The notes under the pieces are model-generated. The model had not been told where the DNA came from and made no database searches. It worked only from the letters and a program-made list of their open reading frames with translations. DNA of 64,000 nt from Fistularia commersonii. Lineage: Eukaryota > Chordata > Actinopteri > Syngnathiformes > Fistulariidae. The stretch spans positions 13,418,501 to 13,482,500 of the forward strand of contig JBBMNZ010000009.1 in the NCBI GenBank assembly GCA_037954325.1, in the 5' to 3' direction. How positions within the stretch are numbered: position 1 is the first letter of the stretch; the number at the start of each line of letters is the position of its first letter. Made by a program: the position numbers and the translations under genes. Shown one piece after another: positions 24,854-37,824 of this stretch.

Positions 24854-27658
24854 GTCTGCAGCGTCTCAGCTCCCTGATGATCCTGCAGACAGGAGACTTG
24901 CTAATGTTTTGGTGGCAGCACAAGAACATCGCTCCCTACTGGACGCGCCATCATGCAGTCGAATCGGTTCAATGGTTTCTGTGTGCTCTCAGTGTTTTTG
25001 TTTTTTTTTGTGTGGCAAGTCTTTTTATAAGGTTTTGTGTTTCACTTCTGCTTTTTAAAAATTTTTTTGTATATGTCATTGACAAAAATCTTAATTGAAT
25101 CGTCACACCCTCTCCACTTGGAATATTCTTATAGCTTCATCAATCACATCGTGGTGCTTATTAATTCGTTGTTATGATGGATTCCGCACAATTGGCATAT
25201 TCAACTTTGAGTTGTGATGCCGCTCAATGATATCAATAATTCTGTAATGCACAGATACGTTTTCCAAAAACGTGCATGAGGTTTAACCAGGAGCTAGAAT
25301 ATCACAGCACTGATGCGATGCCATTACAAATCCAAAAGTACCAATTCGCCCAGATTGCTGTCTTCCATAAATCTTACTTAATATGTCGATAAAGGCACTT
25401 CAGGGTTTTTATCTCTGCATTTCCTTGGGTGAGACGGACGATGAGAGCAGATGAAATTAAAGTTCATTCACTGTATTTGTTCATGCTTTGCATTCCAAGA
25501 CAGGCTAGGCAAAAATAATGGCGTCATCAAACCCCCTACACCGTTATCACTACGTAAAAATGGCATGTAAGAATAAAGATGCATTTATATGTAATTTAAA
25601 ATACTGGATCTAACTTCCAGTCGGATCCCTGAATTGTTTTGATGTTATTTCATTAAATCTGGGTTGTTACGCCTCATGTCGTTCGTCTGATTGACATCCA
25701 AATGACAGCTGACGTTGATTATGGGTTGTTTTTATGTTGTGCTGTTAACCAGTCACGATGCAACATTACAACATAGTTATGCATTTACAACATGAGTCAT
25801 TCATCAACAATGTTTGAGATTAATGATTATGCTTTAAATTCTGAACATAATTATGTCAATGATCTTAATGGTTTCAACAACCTGGCCGCTACATTTATTT
25901 TAAAGCACAAAGTCTGCAAAAGGTCTCGTTTTCCAATTAGCCTCTGGATGAGTTTACAGAGGGGTGACACATTTCAGACCTTACACCGATGTTTTTCCAG
26001 GGTCAGATTTACACTGTTACCATCAAACCGGCGTATTTGTAAAGGTCAACCGACATATTTCCGAGGTCAGAGGGTCACCTTTCTTACGTTGTGTGTCTCA
26101 GGTCTTGTATGATCCCGTTTAAACGGCACTAGGGCACAGTAAAACACAAATTGGGAGTACTTTTCCTATATTTTGCTGGTATGCTTATGACACAAATAAC
26201 ATCAACGTCCATATGCACCGTTCTGCAGTTATAGAGATTAAGCACCTATAAAGTACACCAAAGGTGTTTATGTCATAACACTTACAAGAGTCATATATGT
26301 CCAGTTTGATCACTTTAAAATTAGGCATTTGCGGGGTTTTCGATTAGAAAAAAATACATTTAAAAAAAAAAAACGTTTGGTCCAACTGCCCCTGACAGCG
26401 ACTGACAGCTGATGAGGGAAAACTAGGCCGCGGCGATCATCTTTGTCCTGCAGCTCCTCGGTCAACATTAATCCACCCAAACGCACATATGAACCCTCCC
26501 ACCTCTCACACCGAGCTCCCACACAAACAAGGGGATCAGAAAAGGGGGGGGCTAAATGCTATCTTCTGTTAAAAGAATAAACACACACCTTTCCAAACAA
26601 TCGATCCCTGTTGCGTTAAAGCGCAAGGAAAAGCCGCTTGCGTTACAGCGTTACTATTTCAGGCTGGGGTTGGATTTCGAAAGATCCGCCATTTTTACCT
26701 CGTCATCAACCCAGTTAGCTCCACGGCTAACACCGGGGCGAGGAGGTGCTGGTGGGGGAGCGGGTGGACAGGGGATGTGTTATATTCAGTCACTCGCCCA
26801 TTTAAGGAGAAATTATGCGCAAATTCAACCAAAAACGCAAAGCTTGAACGGCAGGTGACGCTAACAGGGACTAGAAAGTGAGCGCTACTTTGCCGGAAAC
26901 TAACTCTTGAGCGGGTATAAACAACGCTAGCTGCCAACATTTCCCCTGTCACTTCACGTACCGACCAAAACACGACATTTAGCTCGACGATACAGTGAAC
27001 TGAAGTATAACTTTATATTTTCGTGACAGCGTTTCCGAGCCAAGCTTTTGGGCTTTGGGCTGAAGTTAGCATGGCCTTGCCGGTTGTTAGTGGGATGTCA
27101 GGTATTTGTAAACTGTTACATACGTTGTAAGCAAACGCAGGCGTCAGGAAATCTGTCGCAAAATCCCGGTGAGATGCCGCCTTCAACGGTTCAAGTCCCG
27201 GGTGACAGCTGACTGGGAGCGATTGTTTCGAACATAAAAAAAGCGCAGCAGTCGTGGACAAAATCCCATCAAAACAACTCCCGAAACCCGCGTCTCTCGC
27301 CGTGCAAGAGTCCTACTTTCGGACGCAGCAACTGGCCGGACGCCCTAACGTTTATGGGAATTGGAAGTTGCAAAGAGCCTAAAGTTTGCCTCGGCAGTCT
27401 AGGAGACTATTACCAGCTCGGTCCCAGTGAATATTCCGGCCCTGTGCTCATGATCGGTGTGTAAACCATCACTATCAGCATCATCAGCCCCATCAAGGCA
27501 GCAGGACAACTGTACTAGCAAACTTGCTGAGCTTGCTAACCCGAGCAAGCTAGCACTACGTTATATCTCAATATTGCACACAACACCGCACACGATCCGA
27601 GGGGCACGGGGTGCAGCGCTGCGGGACGCGGGACGGACCGACGCGTGGCCACGCTTAC

Positions 27659-27715
27659 CCGACTTTTCCGTGCTGGGTGACGTTTCCAGACAAGACGGGG
27701 AAAGCAAAAAGGCGA
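27659..27715 (-). other. lin54: LIN54 non-coding first exon (5' UTR), approximate
   Basis: The ATG exon has an acceptor at 24884-24883 (cctgtctgcag, exon starting at 24882), so an upstream non-coding exon is needed. The best donor is GTCGG|gtaagcg at 27659/27658, in a CpG-rich region. The 5' boundary is not determined. Intron 1 (24883-27658) contains no recognised gene; 25100-26300 is AT-rich, 26550-27600 CpG-rich. Confidence 0.55.
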
Positions 27716-27718
27716 TTG

Positions 27719-27734
27719 TTCAAAATACCGCGCC
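27719..27734 (-). promoter_or_regulatory. CDE/CHR-like element in the LIN54 promoter
   Basis: On the minus strand the sequence reads GGCGCGGTATTTTGAA: an E2F/CDE-like GCGCGG (27733-27728), a 3-nt spacer and a perfect CHR, TTTGAA (27724-27719). CHR is the site bound by LIN54 itself. A canonical tandem has a 4-nt spacer. A CRE-like tacgtcac follows at about 27786-27793. Function is inferred. Confidence 0.5.
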
Positions 27735-28324
27735 GAGCGCCATTCCTCCCTGACATTTCACAGGTCGGCCACGCCTCCGCCGCACTACGTCACGGGAACG
27801 TGACGCTTAAAGGCGCAGCGCGCCTTCAAGGGTGAGTCCTCATTCAACACAGGCAGGAAAATAAAGAACAAATTACAAATAATTTAAAAAAATAAAAAAT
27901 AAAAATAACAAAAAAAGAAACAAAACAAAACTCCTAGATTTTATTGTGTTTTTCCAGAGGCCAGATTTGCATCCAAAATAATATTCAAAAACATTCCATT
28001 TATTTTCTAACAAAAATACTGCAAGCTAGAATCTGCCAAGACAATCAATGCTAGAGAAAACGTGTGTGAGTGTCTGGGGGGTCGAATAGTTGTTTAACAC
28101 AAGAGTAAAATTAAACAATGGGAAATTCTGCAAAGCTAGTATATCTAAAAGATAGGTATACCAAAAATGTCATCATCATGATCTCCTTGTTGTTGGTGTT
28201 GTTATTCTTCCTCTTCCAGCTTCACACCAATTTGAGGGCATAACAGCAGATCATCAAGTTAAACCAAACACACAAGAATTAAAAAGGGGAAACAGTATTT
28301 ATCAAAAAGTATATACTCTATCTG

Positions 28325-28615
28325 TACCCTTTGTCCTGCGTTCAGGGTCCAGGGGGTCCTGGAGCTTATCCTAGCAAGAGGCAGGCCCTGGACTGTTCTC
28401 CATTTGATCAATGGGTAACATATAGACCAACCATTCAGGCTCTCATCCACACATCTGGGCAATTTATGGTCTCTGATCAACCTGCTGCATGTTTTGGACT
28501 TCGAAAACCTACAAAGACACGGCAAGACCATGCAAACTCCTGTTGGAATTGCCCTTTATGCTGTGAAGAAGGCTGTTGGGCGGGAGCACTAACCACTGTA
28601 CCACCATGCAGCCTC
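28325..28615 (+). repeat. Dispersed fish repeat, diverged copy
   Basis: Words in the usual order for this family: gggtccagggggtcctggag, a gaccaaccattcaggctctc block, a catgttttggactt block, gacacggcaagaccatgcaa, and a terminal gcactaaccactgtaccacc. Other copies are at about 3265-3440 and 51731-52285. It has a non-specific open frame that I do not call a gene. Confidence 0.65.
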
Positions 28616-31149
28616 TGTATCCTCTATTATTTATTTTATGTGACTCATGGGTATAATTGTGGTAATAGTGTAGTTTTCTAACCAAAAAACAATATTTAGC
28701 ACAGAAAAATATTGATAGACAAAGACAGTGTAGTATTTTGCAGATGCAAGAAACATTGTGATATTAAGCAAAAGTGAATGTGACATAAAAGTAGGTTCCA
28801 GCTGTAATATGAGGACTTAATTTAGTCAATTTACCGGTGTAACAATCTCTTTAGCTGGAATTATGCTGATGCATTTCCTAGCAGCCATTAAAACCAGCCT
28901 TTCAGAGTGATGTGGATCATGTTTTGTCAATGATCTTATTTTGTGGGGCAACCAATTTCATTTAATTCTTTGGGTAGAGAAACTCAGAACAGTCCAGTGC
29001 TCATAATCTTACTTCCTCTTTCCATTCTTGTAAGTCAATGGTCTCAATTTATCTAGCTCTTTCACATCTTGGAGTTTTAAAGCACTTTACTTTGGATTAC
29101 ATTACATACACACTGATGGTAGCAGAGCTGCCATGCAAGTTGCAAACCAGTCCACCCAGAGCAGCTGGGAGGACAGTGTCTTGCCCAAGATCTCTTCAAC
29201 ATGCAGGTGGAGCTGGAGATCATAGCACCAACTTTCAGATTAGAGGGATGTCCGCTTTACCAACAGATCCACAGCTGCCAGTTTAAGTTTTACCACTGAA
29301 TTTTAGATGTGAAAAAAAAAGGCATTCAACTGCTCTTGGCTTTTAACAACACCCTCATGTAAACATTGTAGTTTCAGCTTCGTATACCTTTTACTTCATC
29401 TTACTTGAGTTGTTGTACTCATACTGTTTTGGGAGACCTTTCCTTCTCCAGAAACCACAGAGAGCAAGCTATGAAATAAAAAAAACAAAACAAATAAAAT
29501 AGAATGCAATCCGCTGACTTCATTTAAGCTTGTTTTCATATCTTTATTAACAGCTGTCGTTTAATGCAAAATTTGAAAAAAGTTCATCCCTGTGCCTTCC
29601 AACAGAGCTAGATAGGTTGAATTGAGTGGTGCTTAGAGCAAAATTAAGTAATAATTATTCACTGAAACTTCACAGTGAGCAAATCATTTTTGATAAAGCT
29701 TTAAATATTGTCCTCATATGGGGAAAGCTTTTTCAACTACTTCAGCTCCTAGGAGAATACCTGTTTTTATAGGACCAACTGATTGCAAATACATCACCAG
29801 ATTTACTGAAACGGTTTATTTGTCTTAATTATTTATGAAAGAAAATGTCTATTTTTGTGCCGTTGTTGAAGGAGCAGCGTTATTGTTCAACTTTATACGC
29901 GTAAATAAGAGATAAAATTAATATTTCTGTAAGTCGTGGAGCTGGAGGACGACCGGGAGGGGATGGTATCCAGTGGTGTTAAGAGGTCTGATGATGCCGC
30001 ACAGACTCGGGCCTCATATACTGTGAAATGTCATGAGAAAGGAAAATATTTTGAATTTATAAACACGGGTGAAACATACAAAAACACTTTATTCGATTTC
30101 AATAACTCAATCACATTTCCCCAAATGATACCTCTTGTCACAAAACACCTGACCTACTTCACTTTTTACATCAACTGTGAGGTATTCTTTTTCATTGCTT
30201 ATTAAAGCACTTGGTCAGTCGCCCCTGTGACATATAAGACCTCATATATGTTTTTATTAATTTCAGTTTTTAAAATGACCTTTCACTGCTTGCGACAGAA
30301 AATGTGATTGCCGGCACAAATCAGTATGAAATGCAGTGTCGGGAGCATCCCACGTAAATATTTCATTAGATATCGCCAAAAAACTATAAAACATAGTTGT
30401 ACCCATTCTTGAGCTCTTCACTGGCCTCACTAGGTAAAATCTATAATCTAGAGGCACAAAAAGCTGAGGAAAAGATAAGTTATGACATGAGAAAACGTAA
30501 GAATCAACAATCCCGTCTGCTTGTTGCTTTAGACCAGTGATTTTCAACCTTTTTTGAGCTGTGGCGCATTTTTTACATTTACAAAATCCTGGGGCACACC
30601 ACCAACCAAAATGACACTCTAACACAGTACATATAATACATATAGTTAATAATATAGTTTTTTTTTTAATGTAATTATGATCAGTGTGAAACCTGGGGCT
30701 GTGTCGATGAACACAAAATGGATATCCTGGCAGTAATGGTAGAAAGACACGAACGAAGGTCATGCTCAACAGCTCTCAGTCACTCTCTGTTTTTAGTTTT
30801 TATCGCAGTCAAGCTTGAGAAGCTCAGCTCACACAGATATGTGGTTGAAAACAAGAGGAATGTCAAAATAGCTTTGTTAGCCAGAATGGAGAACTCACTG
30901 GCAACGGATAGCCAAAAACTGTCCAAAGGAAGATCAGCAAATTTTAGCTTTAAACCACAATCTTGTTTCTGTTCAATGAGTTCCTCTTGGCCCTTTAAAG
31001 TCCTGTCCTTTCCAGCAACGGATGCTGAGCTGTATGGGTCCCTAACTCAGTAAAGGCATTCTGTGAGGGCTGAATAGAAATAAAATGACAACTTCAAGAG
31101 TTTTAAAAATGTGTGCCAATCACCTCGCACATTGCAGCGGTGTTGCCAT

Positions 31150-31251
31150 CATGCAGTTTCTCGGTGAGTGGGAACATCTCAAGGTTGCCACTCTGCACAT
31201 CATGCAGTTTCTCGGTGAGTGGGAACATCTCAAGGTTGCCACTCTGCACAT
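31150..31251 (-). repeat. 51-bp perfect in-frame duplication inside the hAT relic
   Basis: The block starting catgcagtttctcggtgagt at 31150 recurs exactly at 31201. The 51-bp period is 17 codons and duplicates one segment of the transposase (SGNLEMFPLTEKLH) without shifting frame. Confidence 0.92.
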
Positions 31252-31477
31252 GTTGTTGCCAGAGCTGCAACTTTAAACAGAATCCGTTCATTTTACCAGA
31301 GCAGGTTTTCATTTCGGCCTTGCATCTGTGTGTTCAGTCCAGTCAGATGATGAAATATATCAGCCAGGTAAGCCAGCTTTGCACACCACTCATCACTTAC
31401 AAGCAGCTTTGAGTAATGGGACCTCTCGTTTGTCAGAAAAACTTCCACACGGTCCAGAACTTTGCCACGGACCTCCA

Positions 31478-31758
31478 TGGGAACGCCACAGGAGGTCTTT
31501 CCTACCTGAGGCTATCAGACTTTTTAATTCCTCTACCTTCAGCCGCAGGGAATATCAAAATCTTTATACTTAAGACATTAAAACACTTTATAGCCTTGAC
31601 TTTGACACTTTATAGTTTTATTTGTATTTCTTATTCTCCCCCCTTTTTTCATTATTTATACAATTTCCTACTATTATTTATTATTGTTGTGCTTTACTTG
31701 AAACTGGCAAAAGTTTCCTCCGAGATAAATAAAGTTGTTCTTATTCTTATTCTTGTGT
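31478..31758 (+). mobile_element. LINE 3' end nested in the hAT relic
   Basis: Transposase-like sequence stops at about 31478 and resumes near 31760. Between them is a stretch ending taaataaagttgttcttatt and a TTATTC microsatellite tail, typical of a fish non-LTR retrotransposon 3' end. The same tail occurs reversed at 55520-55612, proving a dispersed family. Confidence 0.75.
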
Positions 31759-32418
31759 TCCGCTCCCATTTCATCACACCCGAAATATTTTCTCTCCTGT
31801 TGATTTTTCTGGCAGTGCCTTGCAAAATGGGATTTTTTCTCTAATGGCTTCTCCATCCACAAAACGCAAGTCATATCCGACGACTCATCCAATTGCAAGG
31901 CAAATTTCTTACTGATGCACATCTTTTCTAAAACAACAGTGTCGATATCCGCAGATATGTCATCGATAAGTTTGGCAATTGTGTTATCTTAGAGAGGCAC
32001 TTTGGCTATCTCTTTGGCCGTGTCAGCCCAGAGGATGTCATTGACAATGGCTGTACAAGGTGGCAATATTAATGTTTATGCCACAGTGTGGGACTTTTTG
32101 GATTTAGCTACGAGTTCAGCAACAAGGTAGCAAGCTTTAAGGTCTCTCTCGTGTACCTTTATTTGTACGTAAGCGTACAAAATAGTCCGTCAACTTGTTT
32201 TGAGCAGAAGGGTGTTTTGTTTTGAGATGACGTTTGAGCTCGCTGCGGAGTCGGTGCCGTTGCATCCCCAGTGAAAGTGAATCAAAACGAAAGATAGTTT
32301 TCGCTGCATTACCTCGAGCTCACTGTCTTTTTTCTTTTTTTTTTTTACTTCTGTCGACCACTCATACTAGGGCCTTCATCTGGGTCAGAATTTTGTCCAG
32401 GGCCCTGTTCGGCAATGA

Positions 32419-32474
32419 AACCGTCTAAACTTGCTAAAGTTTAGAGGTAACTTCAGACTTCAGTTTAGACGGTT
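32419..32474. repeat. 12-bp perfect inverted repeat upstream of COPS4
   Basis: aaccgtctaaac at 32419-32430 pairs with gtttagacggtt at 32463-32474 around a 32-nt spacer that itself contains ctaaagtttag. It lies about 310 bp before the COPS4 ATG. Confidence 0.85.
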
Positions 32475-32489
32475 GCGGCGCGTCCATCA

Positions 32490-32499
32490 TGCGCATGCG
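32490..32499 (+). promoter_or_regulatory. NRF-1-like site upstream of COPS4
   Basis: tgcgcatgcg is a palindromic match to the NRF-1 consensus, about 280 bp upstream of the COPS4 start codon. NRF-1 sites are common in housekeeping promoters. Binding is inferred. Confidence 0.45.
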
Positions 32500-32780
32500 T
32501 GCCTGGGATGAGAGTGGTACCATTTATCTAGACAGAAAGGGTACCCCATGTTAAAGGAATAAAAGGTTAACAACTACCCCCGCACTGAGGTTAGCCTCTA
32601 AAAAATCATATAGCACTGATAATCTTTTTTAAATTACTACCTCATTTACTTCTCCGATTGAGTCCCCCCAATCTAATGGATGCCCCCCCCCCGCACGCCA
32701 CTGGTGGTACCGCCGCCACCGGAAGACACCCCTCTCGCGGCAGGAACCGGTGTTGTTGTTGACACTCGGACGGGCTAACG

Positions 32781-35700
32781 ATGGCGACCGAGGTAAGGCA
32801 GGAACTCGCGCAGCTGATGAACTCCAGCGGATCCCACAAAGACCTCGCGGCCAAGTACGTCAAACAAACTGCAAACACGCGTTTTAGCCCAACCTATGTG
32901 CACATCCGTGCAGGCGTGAATGAGTTGGTGTTTTTTTTACGTGTAGCGCGTGCGCTTCGGTTAGCACTTAGCTGTGATGCACCGAGCTAAGCTAACGTTA
33001 GCGTCCTTAGCCACAAATTCAGTGCTATTCGTTGGCAAATGAGTCATTTTAATGCCCATTCTTTGTTTAATACACATAATAACGACCAGAGTCAGTCAGT
33101 AGTTAGCCAAAGGGATCGTAACATCAAGCAACTTACGATGCTATAGAGTTTCAATATCAGCTAATAGCAAGCTAACACCGGGTGGCTTGGCAGTCGTTTG
33201 TGACAGCTTGACAACCGTGTGAGCTGAAAGGGTACTGGCCACCACAAGTAAATTATGAATAAAGAAGAAGAATTAAATGAATCCCTGTCGCGTGTCCTGC
33301 GATTTTATCGCTGATTCAGTTGCATATGCAAAGCTTTAGCATGGCTCATTTTAAAGGTTTAAACCGTTGAACCTGCAATTTCCCCACTTAACATAACCAG
33401 AAAAGTCGTTATAGAATCGCTTGCATTCCCCGAGAGTAAAAACTATCTTTCCCTGTTGCCATGACGCGACTAAAAGCTGGGCCATGTATCTTTCCGATGT
33501 TATTTTGTATATGTGTGTCCTTCGAATATTTAAACCATTTTTGTCTCAAAAGGAGGTGCATATATGTAGAAAATCATGTAGTTGAAGTACTTCTTTGAGG
33601 ACTTAAAAATTCTTTTAAGTCAGTCACATTTTTTTTTCCGCTCGATTTTACAATTTCTGAAATTCAGCACATTCCTTGATGGAGTTGCTTTCCCAGCCAT
33701 GACCCCATAGAGACCAACCACCGATACCTCATCAGTTGGGCATCTCTACTTTGTTGGAAGTGTTGGCTCTATCACAATACACCCTCAGTTGAGGCAGGCA
33801 CATCGCAGGCTGTGTGTGTCAGTTTGGTTCCTCCCTCAGTCACCCAGCAGTACAGCAACAGGGGTTGGGTAAGTCACCCAATGGCCAAGACAAGATCTGT
33901 GTTACTGACTGATTCTTTCTGCCATGGTACTCAGTGCTTTGATGGATTTTCTATGGGGTTGCCCCTTGATCCCCAAGTCCTTCAGGAGACTTCCATAGCA
34001 ACAAAGCCTCTGCAGCACACTTTGACTGGCCGCACCCCAGCCTTCCAACCTTTTGCTGTAACCTCAACCACCATGTAAGAGTAACCGAGTGTTTTCTATT
34101 CAAAGGCCTGCCCTTTGGCATCTCCCCAAAGGACAGTCAACTTCATCAGGAAGATACTTCAACAAGACTTCTACCACAAGATCAGATCTGGTCACGGAGT
34201 GGTTGCTACGATCTCTGGTATACTACTATACTACAGTATACTACCTTCCAAGACTTTCGACAGGCTTTTGTCCTGCATCGTCACATAGAAATGGAGGATT
34301 GCAAAGTATGACAATGTGTCGCTCTTTGGGACCTTGAAGAAATTGAATACCTCCCATATCACCTCATGGGGGACTGACTCAAATGCATTTGCAAGGCCAA
34401 GAAACAGAACATGGAAGTTTGTCTTGTCCCTCTGAGCAGTTTGATTCTGGGGCCAGATGACACTGGCATGCTCCAAATAGCAAGAAAAGCCTCGTACCCC
34501 TGCCTTCTGCACCGTCGTGTCAATGAGATTGCTGCTCTGTAAATACACAGCTAACCTGTGGGCCCTGATGCTAAAGAAATCGTTCCCTCAGTGTTTGTGG
34601 CTGGTTAGGTGAACTGATGGTTGACTTTTCTTCCTTTGGGATTAAAATCCCTTCTGCTCTTTCTCAATTCTTCAGGCACTGTTCTTTTCCCCCACACCAC
34701 TCTCAACAGTTGCCAGAGGTCTCTTAATACTCGCAGAGTGTTCTTATGCAGTTTGTAGGGGATGCCCAGATGCTGATGTTGATATTGCCTGTTTAGCTGT
34801 ATTCATTTCATCAGGGAGACCTGCTTTCCCATCTGGTACTGAGGCGGTTGGATTGATGGCATGTCATGAGGGATTGAGATTGATTTATGCCTCTGTTGGT
34901 CAAGATATTTATTTCTCAGGTGCCTTTCCAGGTCTCCTACTGGTATGTGGAGGTGTCAGCTCTTCTGCTTGTCAAACAGGTTTTTTGTGAAACTATACGG
35001 GTCCCGTTGAAAAAAAGGTCCTAGCTCTCTGTAATAGATATTACAAATGGCGGAACCACCTTTAATTTAGCAATAAATAGATAAAAGTAATCAAGAAATG
35101 GCTTACTGACAACAAGACATGATATAATGTAAATTCAGCAGAATGCACTTTTGAAAATAAACTTATTTTGATTTTTTTTTTTTTTTGTGAATTGTAATTG
35201 TTATTTTCAGTGCAGGTACAAAACAAAACATAGGCCTTCTGAACATATTATATTCAAATTTGTGAGTTTTGGACAAAACAGCAGGAGTATGAAGTGTGCA
35301 TCCTATATGCCTTTATTCTCACCTTACATGCATTTGAAAATAAAAATGAAGGTAAACTTGAAATCACTTTTCTAGTGGCACTTGGATTGATACTGTCAAA
35401 GCCCTGGAATAACTAGCTTTAGGAAAAAGCAGGAACCGTGATTTCGTGAATAGAATTCTGTTTCACACCTGAACATTTAGAAATCCCTTTAGTAACTCAC
35501 CTGCTAAATATCTGACATTTCCAGATACCGACAGATTTTGGAGAAGGCTGTTCAGTTCACAGATGCAGATCAGCTGGAATCCTTGAAGGCCTTTGTTGAA
35601 GCAAGTACGCAGCACCCCCTTAAACATTCTTAACGCCGTGATCCATCTTTCTCAGAGTTTGCTCCTGATCCTATTGTGGCATTTCTGTCCTCTTCCTCCC

Positions 35701-37792
35701 CCACAGTGGTCAATGAAAACGTCAGTCTTGTTATCTCCAGGCAGCTGCTCACTGACTTCTGCACGCATCTGCCCAACCTGCCCGACGGCACGGCTAAAGC
35801 TGTTTATCACTTCACCTTGGAAAAGATTCAGCCTAGGGTGATCTCCTTCGAGGAACAGGTGAATACTCTCATATGCTTTAAAAAAAAAAAAAATGTCAGC
35901 TTCTCAGGAAATCTTGTTTTGTCTTGAGATGGGACAAAGCACTAATTCTGGCATCATTTATTAAATACAATGGAAATCCCGCTGAGCTGATGTGAACTCC
36001 ACCCCTGTGAAGTCATTTCAGCTAGGGGTTGGTCAGGAAAGCACTTCTTGCTTTGGAAATTGTAATATAAAGTTATTTCACATCACTCTTAAAAACGATA
36101 GACATTGCATATTCAAGAGACTTCTGGAGGTTTTATGAATGAGTGATTACTTTTCATCCATGTAGAGTACCATTCATTGTGCCAAGCTAACTAGCAAGTT
36201 TCCGTCTTCCAGCTGTAGGCCAGTAAAGAGAAACATCGGCAGTCTTATCTCACTGTAGAAAGGGTGGACTATCTCCCCAAAAGCTGTCTCCTTTAAATGG
36301 ATGCAGCATTTCCTGTTTCTGAAAATTCACCACAATTGTTTTGCAAATGTTTTCAGGTCGCCTCCATCAGACAGCACTTAGCAACCATTTATGAGAAGGA
36401 AGGGGATTGGAGGAATGCTGCTCAGGTTTTAGTTGGTATCCCCCTTGAAACAGGACAAAAGTAAGAGACCGCTTGATTTTTTCCCTCGACTTTCTACCCT
36501 TGGATTATTGTCAGGTCTGCTGGATTATTCCTAAAGTGTTTTTTTATTTGAATTGCCCCCTGCAGGCAATATAACGTGGACTACAAGTTAGACACATACC
36601 TGAAAATTGCCCGCCTTTACTTAGAGGATGATGACCCAGTGCAGGCGGAGGCCTACATCAACAGAGCCTCGCTGCTGCAGAACGAGTCATCTAATGAACA
36701 GCTTCAGATTCACTATAAGGTACGCAGGGTAGTGACTTGGATGGCCTGGCACACTCTGAACCAGTCAGGGAAGACACAGGTTAACCTCAAAGAAATTGAA
36801 ATATCCTAGAGAAACATTTCAGCAGGCTCTTGCATACTAGTTGTCTACAGTTAAAGTGGAGGAGACAGGTAATTTAAATTACAGTTAATGGATGAGAACA
36901 TTCAATTAAACATACTGCCAAATCAACTTACATGGTACATATTTTTTTTTCTTTGTTTGTCCTGGGGTTAGAGATCTAGACATCAGACTCCCACTGTCAG
37001 AGATAACTTTGAAAAATCATGAAAACGTAAGACTCATTTTTTCAGGCCGAGACGAAAGTCAAACATAACTTGGAAAGGCTTGGGAAAACTAATGGTCTTG
37101 AATTTGATTTTCTTTAATTGATTATTCTTTGTAATATCAACAAATAATAATGCTATAATGATAATACAAATAATGATAATTATAATCTACAGTCACAAAA
37201 CAGAACATTACAATAAATCCCGACATATGCAAGGCCAAAAAGCTATATATATGACAAAGGCTATCAAATAAATACAAATTATATTCAATGCTATAGAAAT
37301 AGGTCATAAGCCTTTATTTTTAAAAAAAGTATTGTAAATTAAAAATAATCGCAAAATGTTGAACCCACTTAAAAAAGTGTTAGGGTTATTTTTTTTTTTT
37401 AAATTGGAACACACACACTGACACAGACGTGCAGGCACACACACAAACTGTTATGTGCACTAAATGAAACTGTTCTTACTAGGGAACTATAATTTTATTT
37501 CCATTTAGCCTTGTAGTTATACAGAACATGATGAGTTAGAAGGTCACTAACTACTTTCTGGTATTGCTAAATGTCACCAGACGCCCACAAGAAGGATTTT
37601 GTCCTGGACTGAATTGTTGTGCTGCCTCTCAGGTTTGCTATGCCAGAGTCCTAGATTTCCGGAGGAAGTTCATCGAGGCTGCGCAGAGATACAACGAGCT
37701 GTCTTACAAGTCCATCGTCCATGAGACTGAGCGGCTGGAGGCCCTGAAACATGCACTCAACTGTACCATCCTGGCTTCTGCGGGTAACACCC

Positions 37793-37824
<32 letters not shown>

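Larger units (their letters stand above)
30535..32290 (-). mobile_element. hAT (ZBED5-like) transposon remnant
   Basis: One terminus, cagtgattttcaaccttttt, is at 30535. Minus-strand frames carry pieces of a ZBED5-type hAT transposase: FALQLDESSD (near 31890), FCKALPEK (near 31820), RSHYSKLLVSDEWCAKLAYL and ADIFHHLTGLNTQMQGRNEN (31340-31430), and SGNLEMFPLTEKLHDGNTA (about 31140-31250). Multiple stops and frameshifts break it. The opposite terminus was not found, so it is truncated. Confidence 0.8.
27840..32640. other. LIN54-COPS4 intergenic region
   Basis: The two genes are head-to-head, but about 5 kb apart. From 27840 to 28300 the DNA is A-rich and featureless. A dispersed repeat lies at 28325-28615. 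I see nothing supportable in 28620-30530. From 30535 to 32290 is a hAT relic with a nested LINE tail, and from 32400 COPS4 promoter-proximal sequence. Confidence 0.6.

Noticed and set aside
24212..24877. 221-codon plus-strand open frame opposite LIN54
   Set aside because: Antisense shadow of the large LIN54 first coding exon; composition follows the GC-rich third positions of LIN54.
29936..30205. 89-codon open frame in the LIN54-COPS4 interval
   Set aside because: No recognisable domain, AT-rich C-terminal half, no gene structure.
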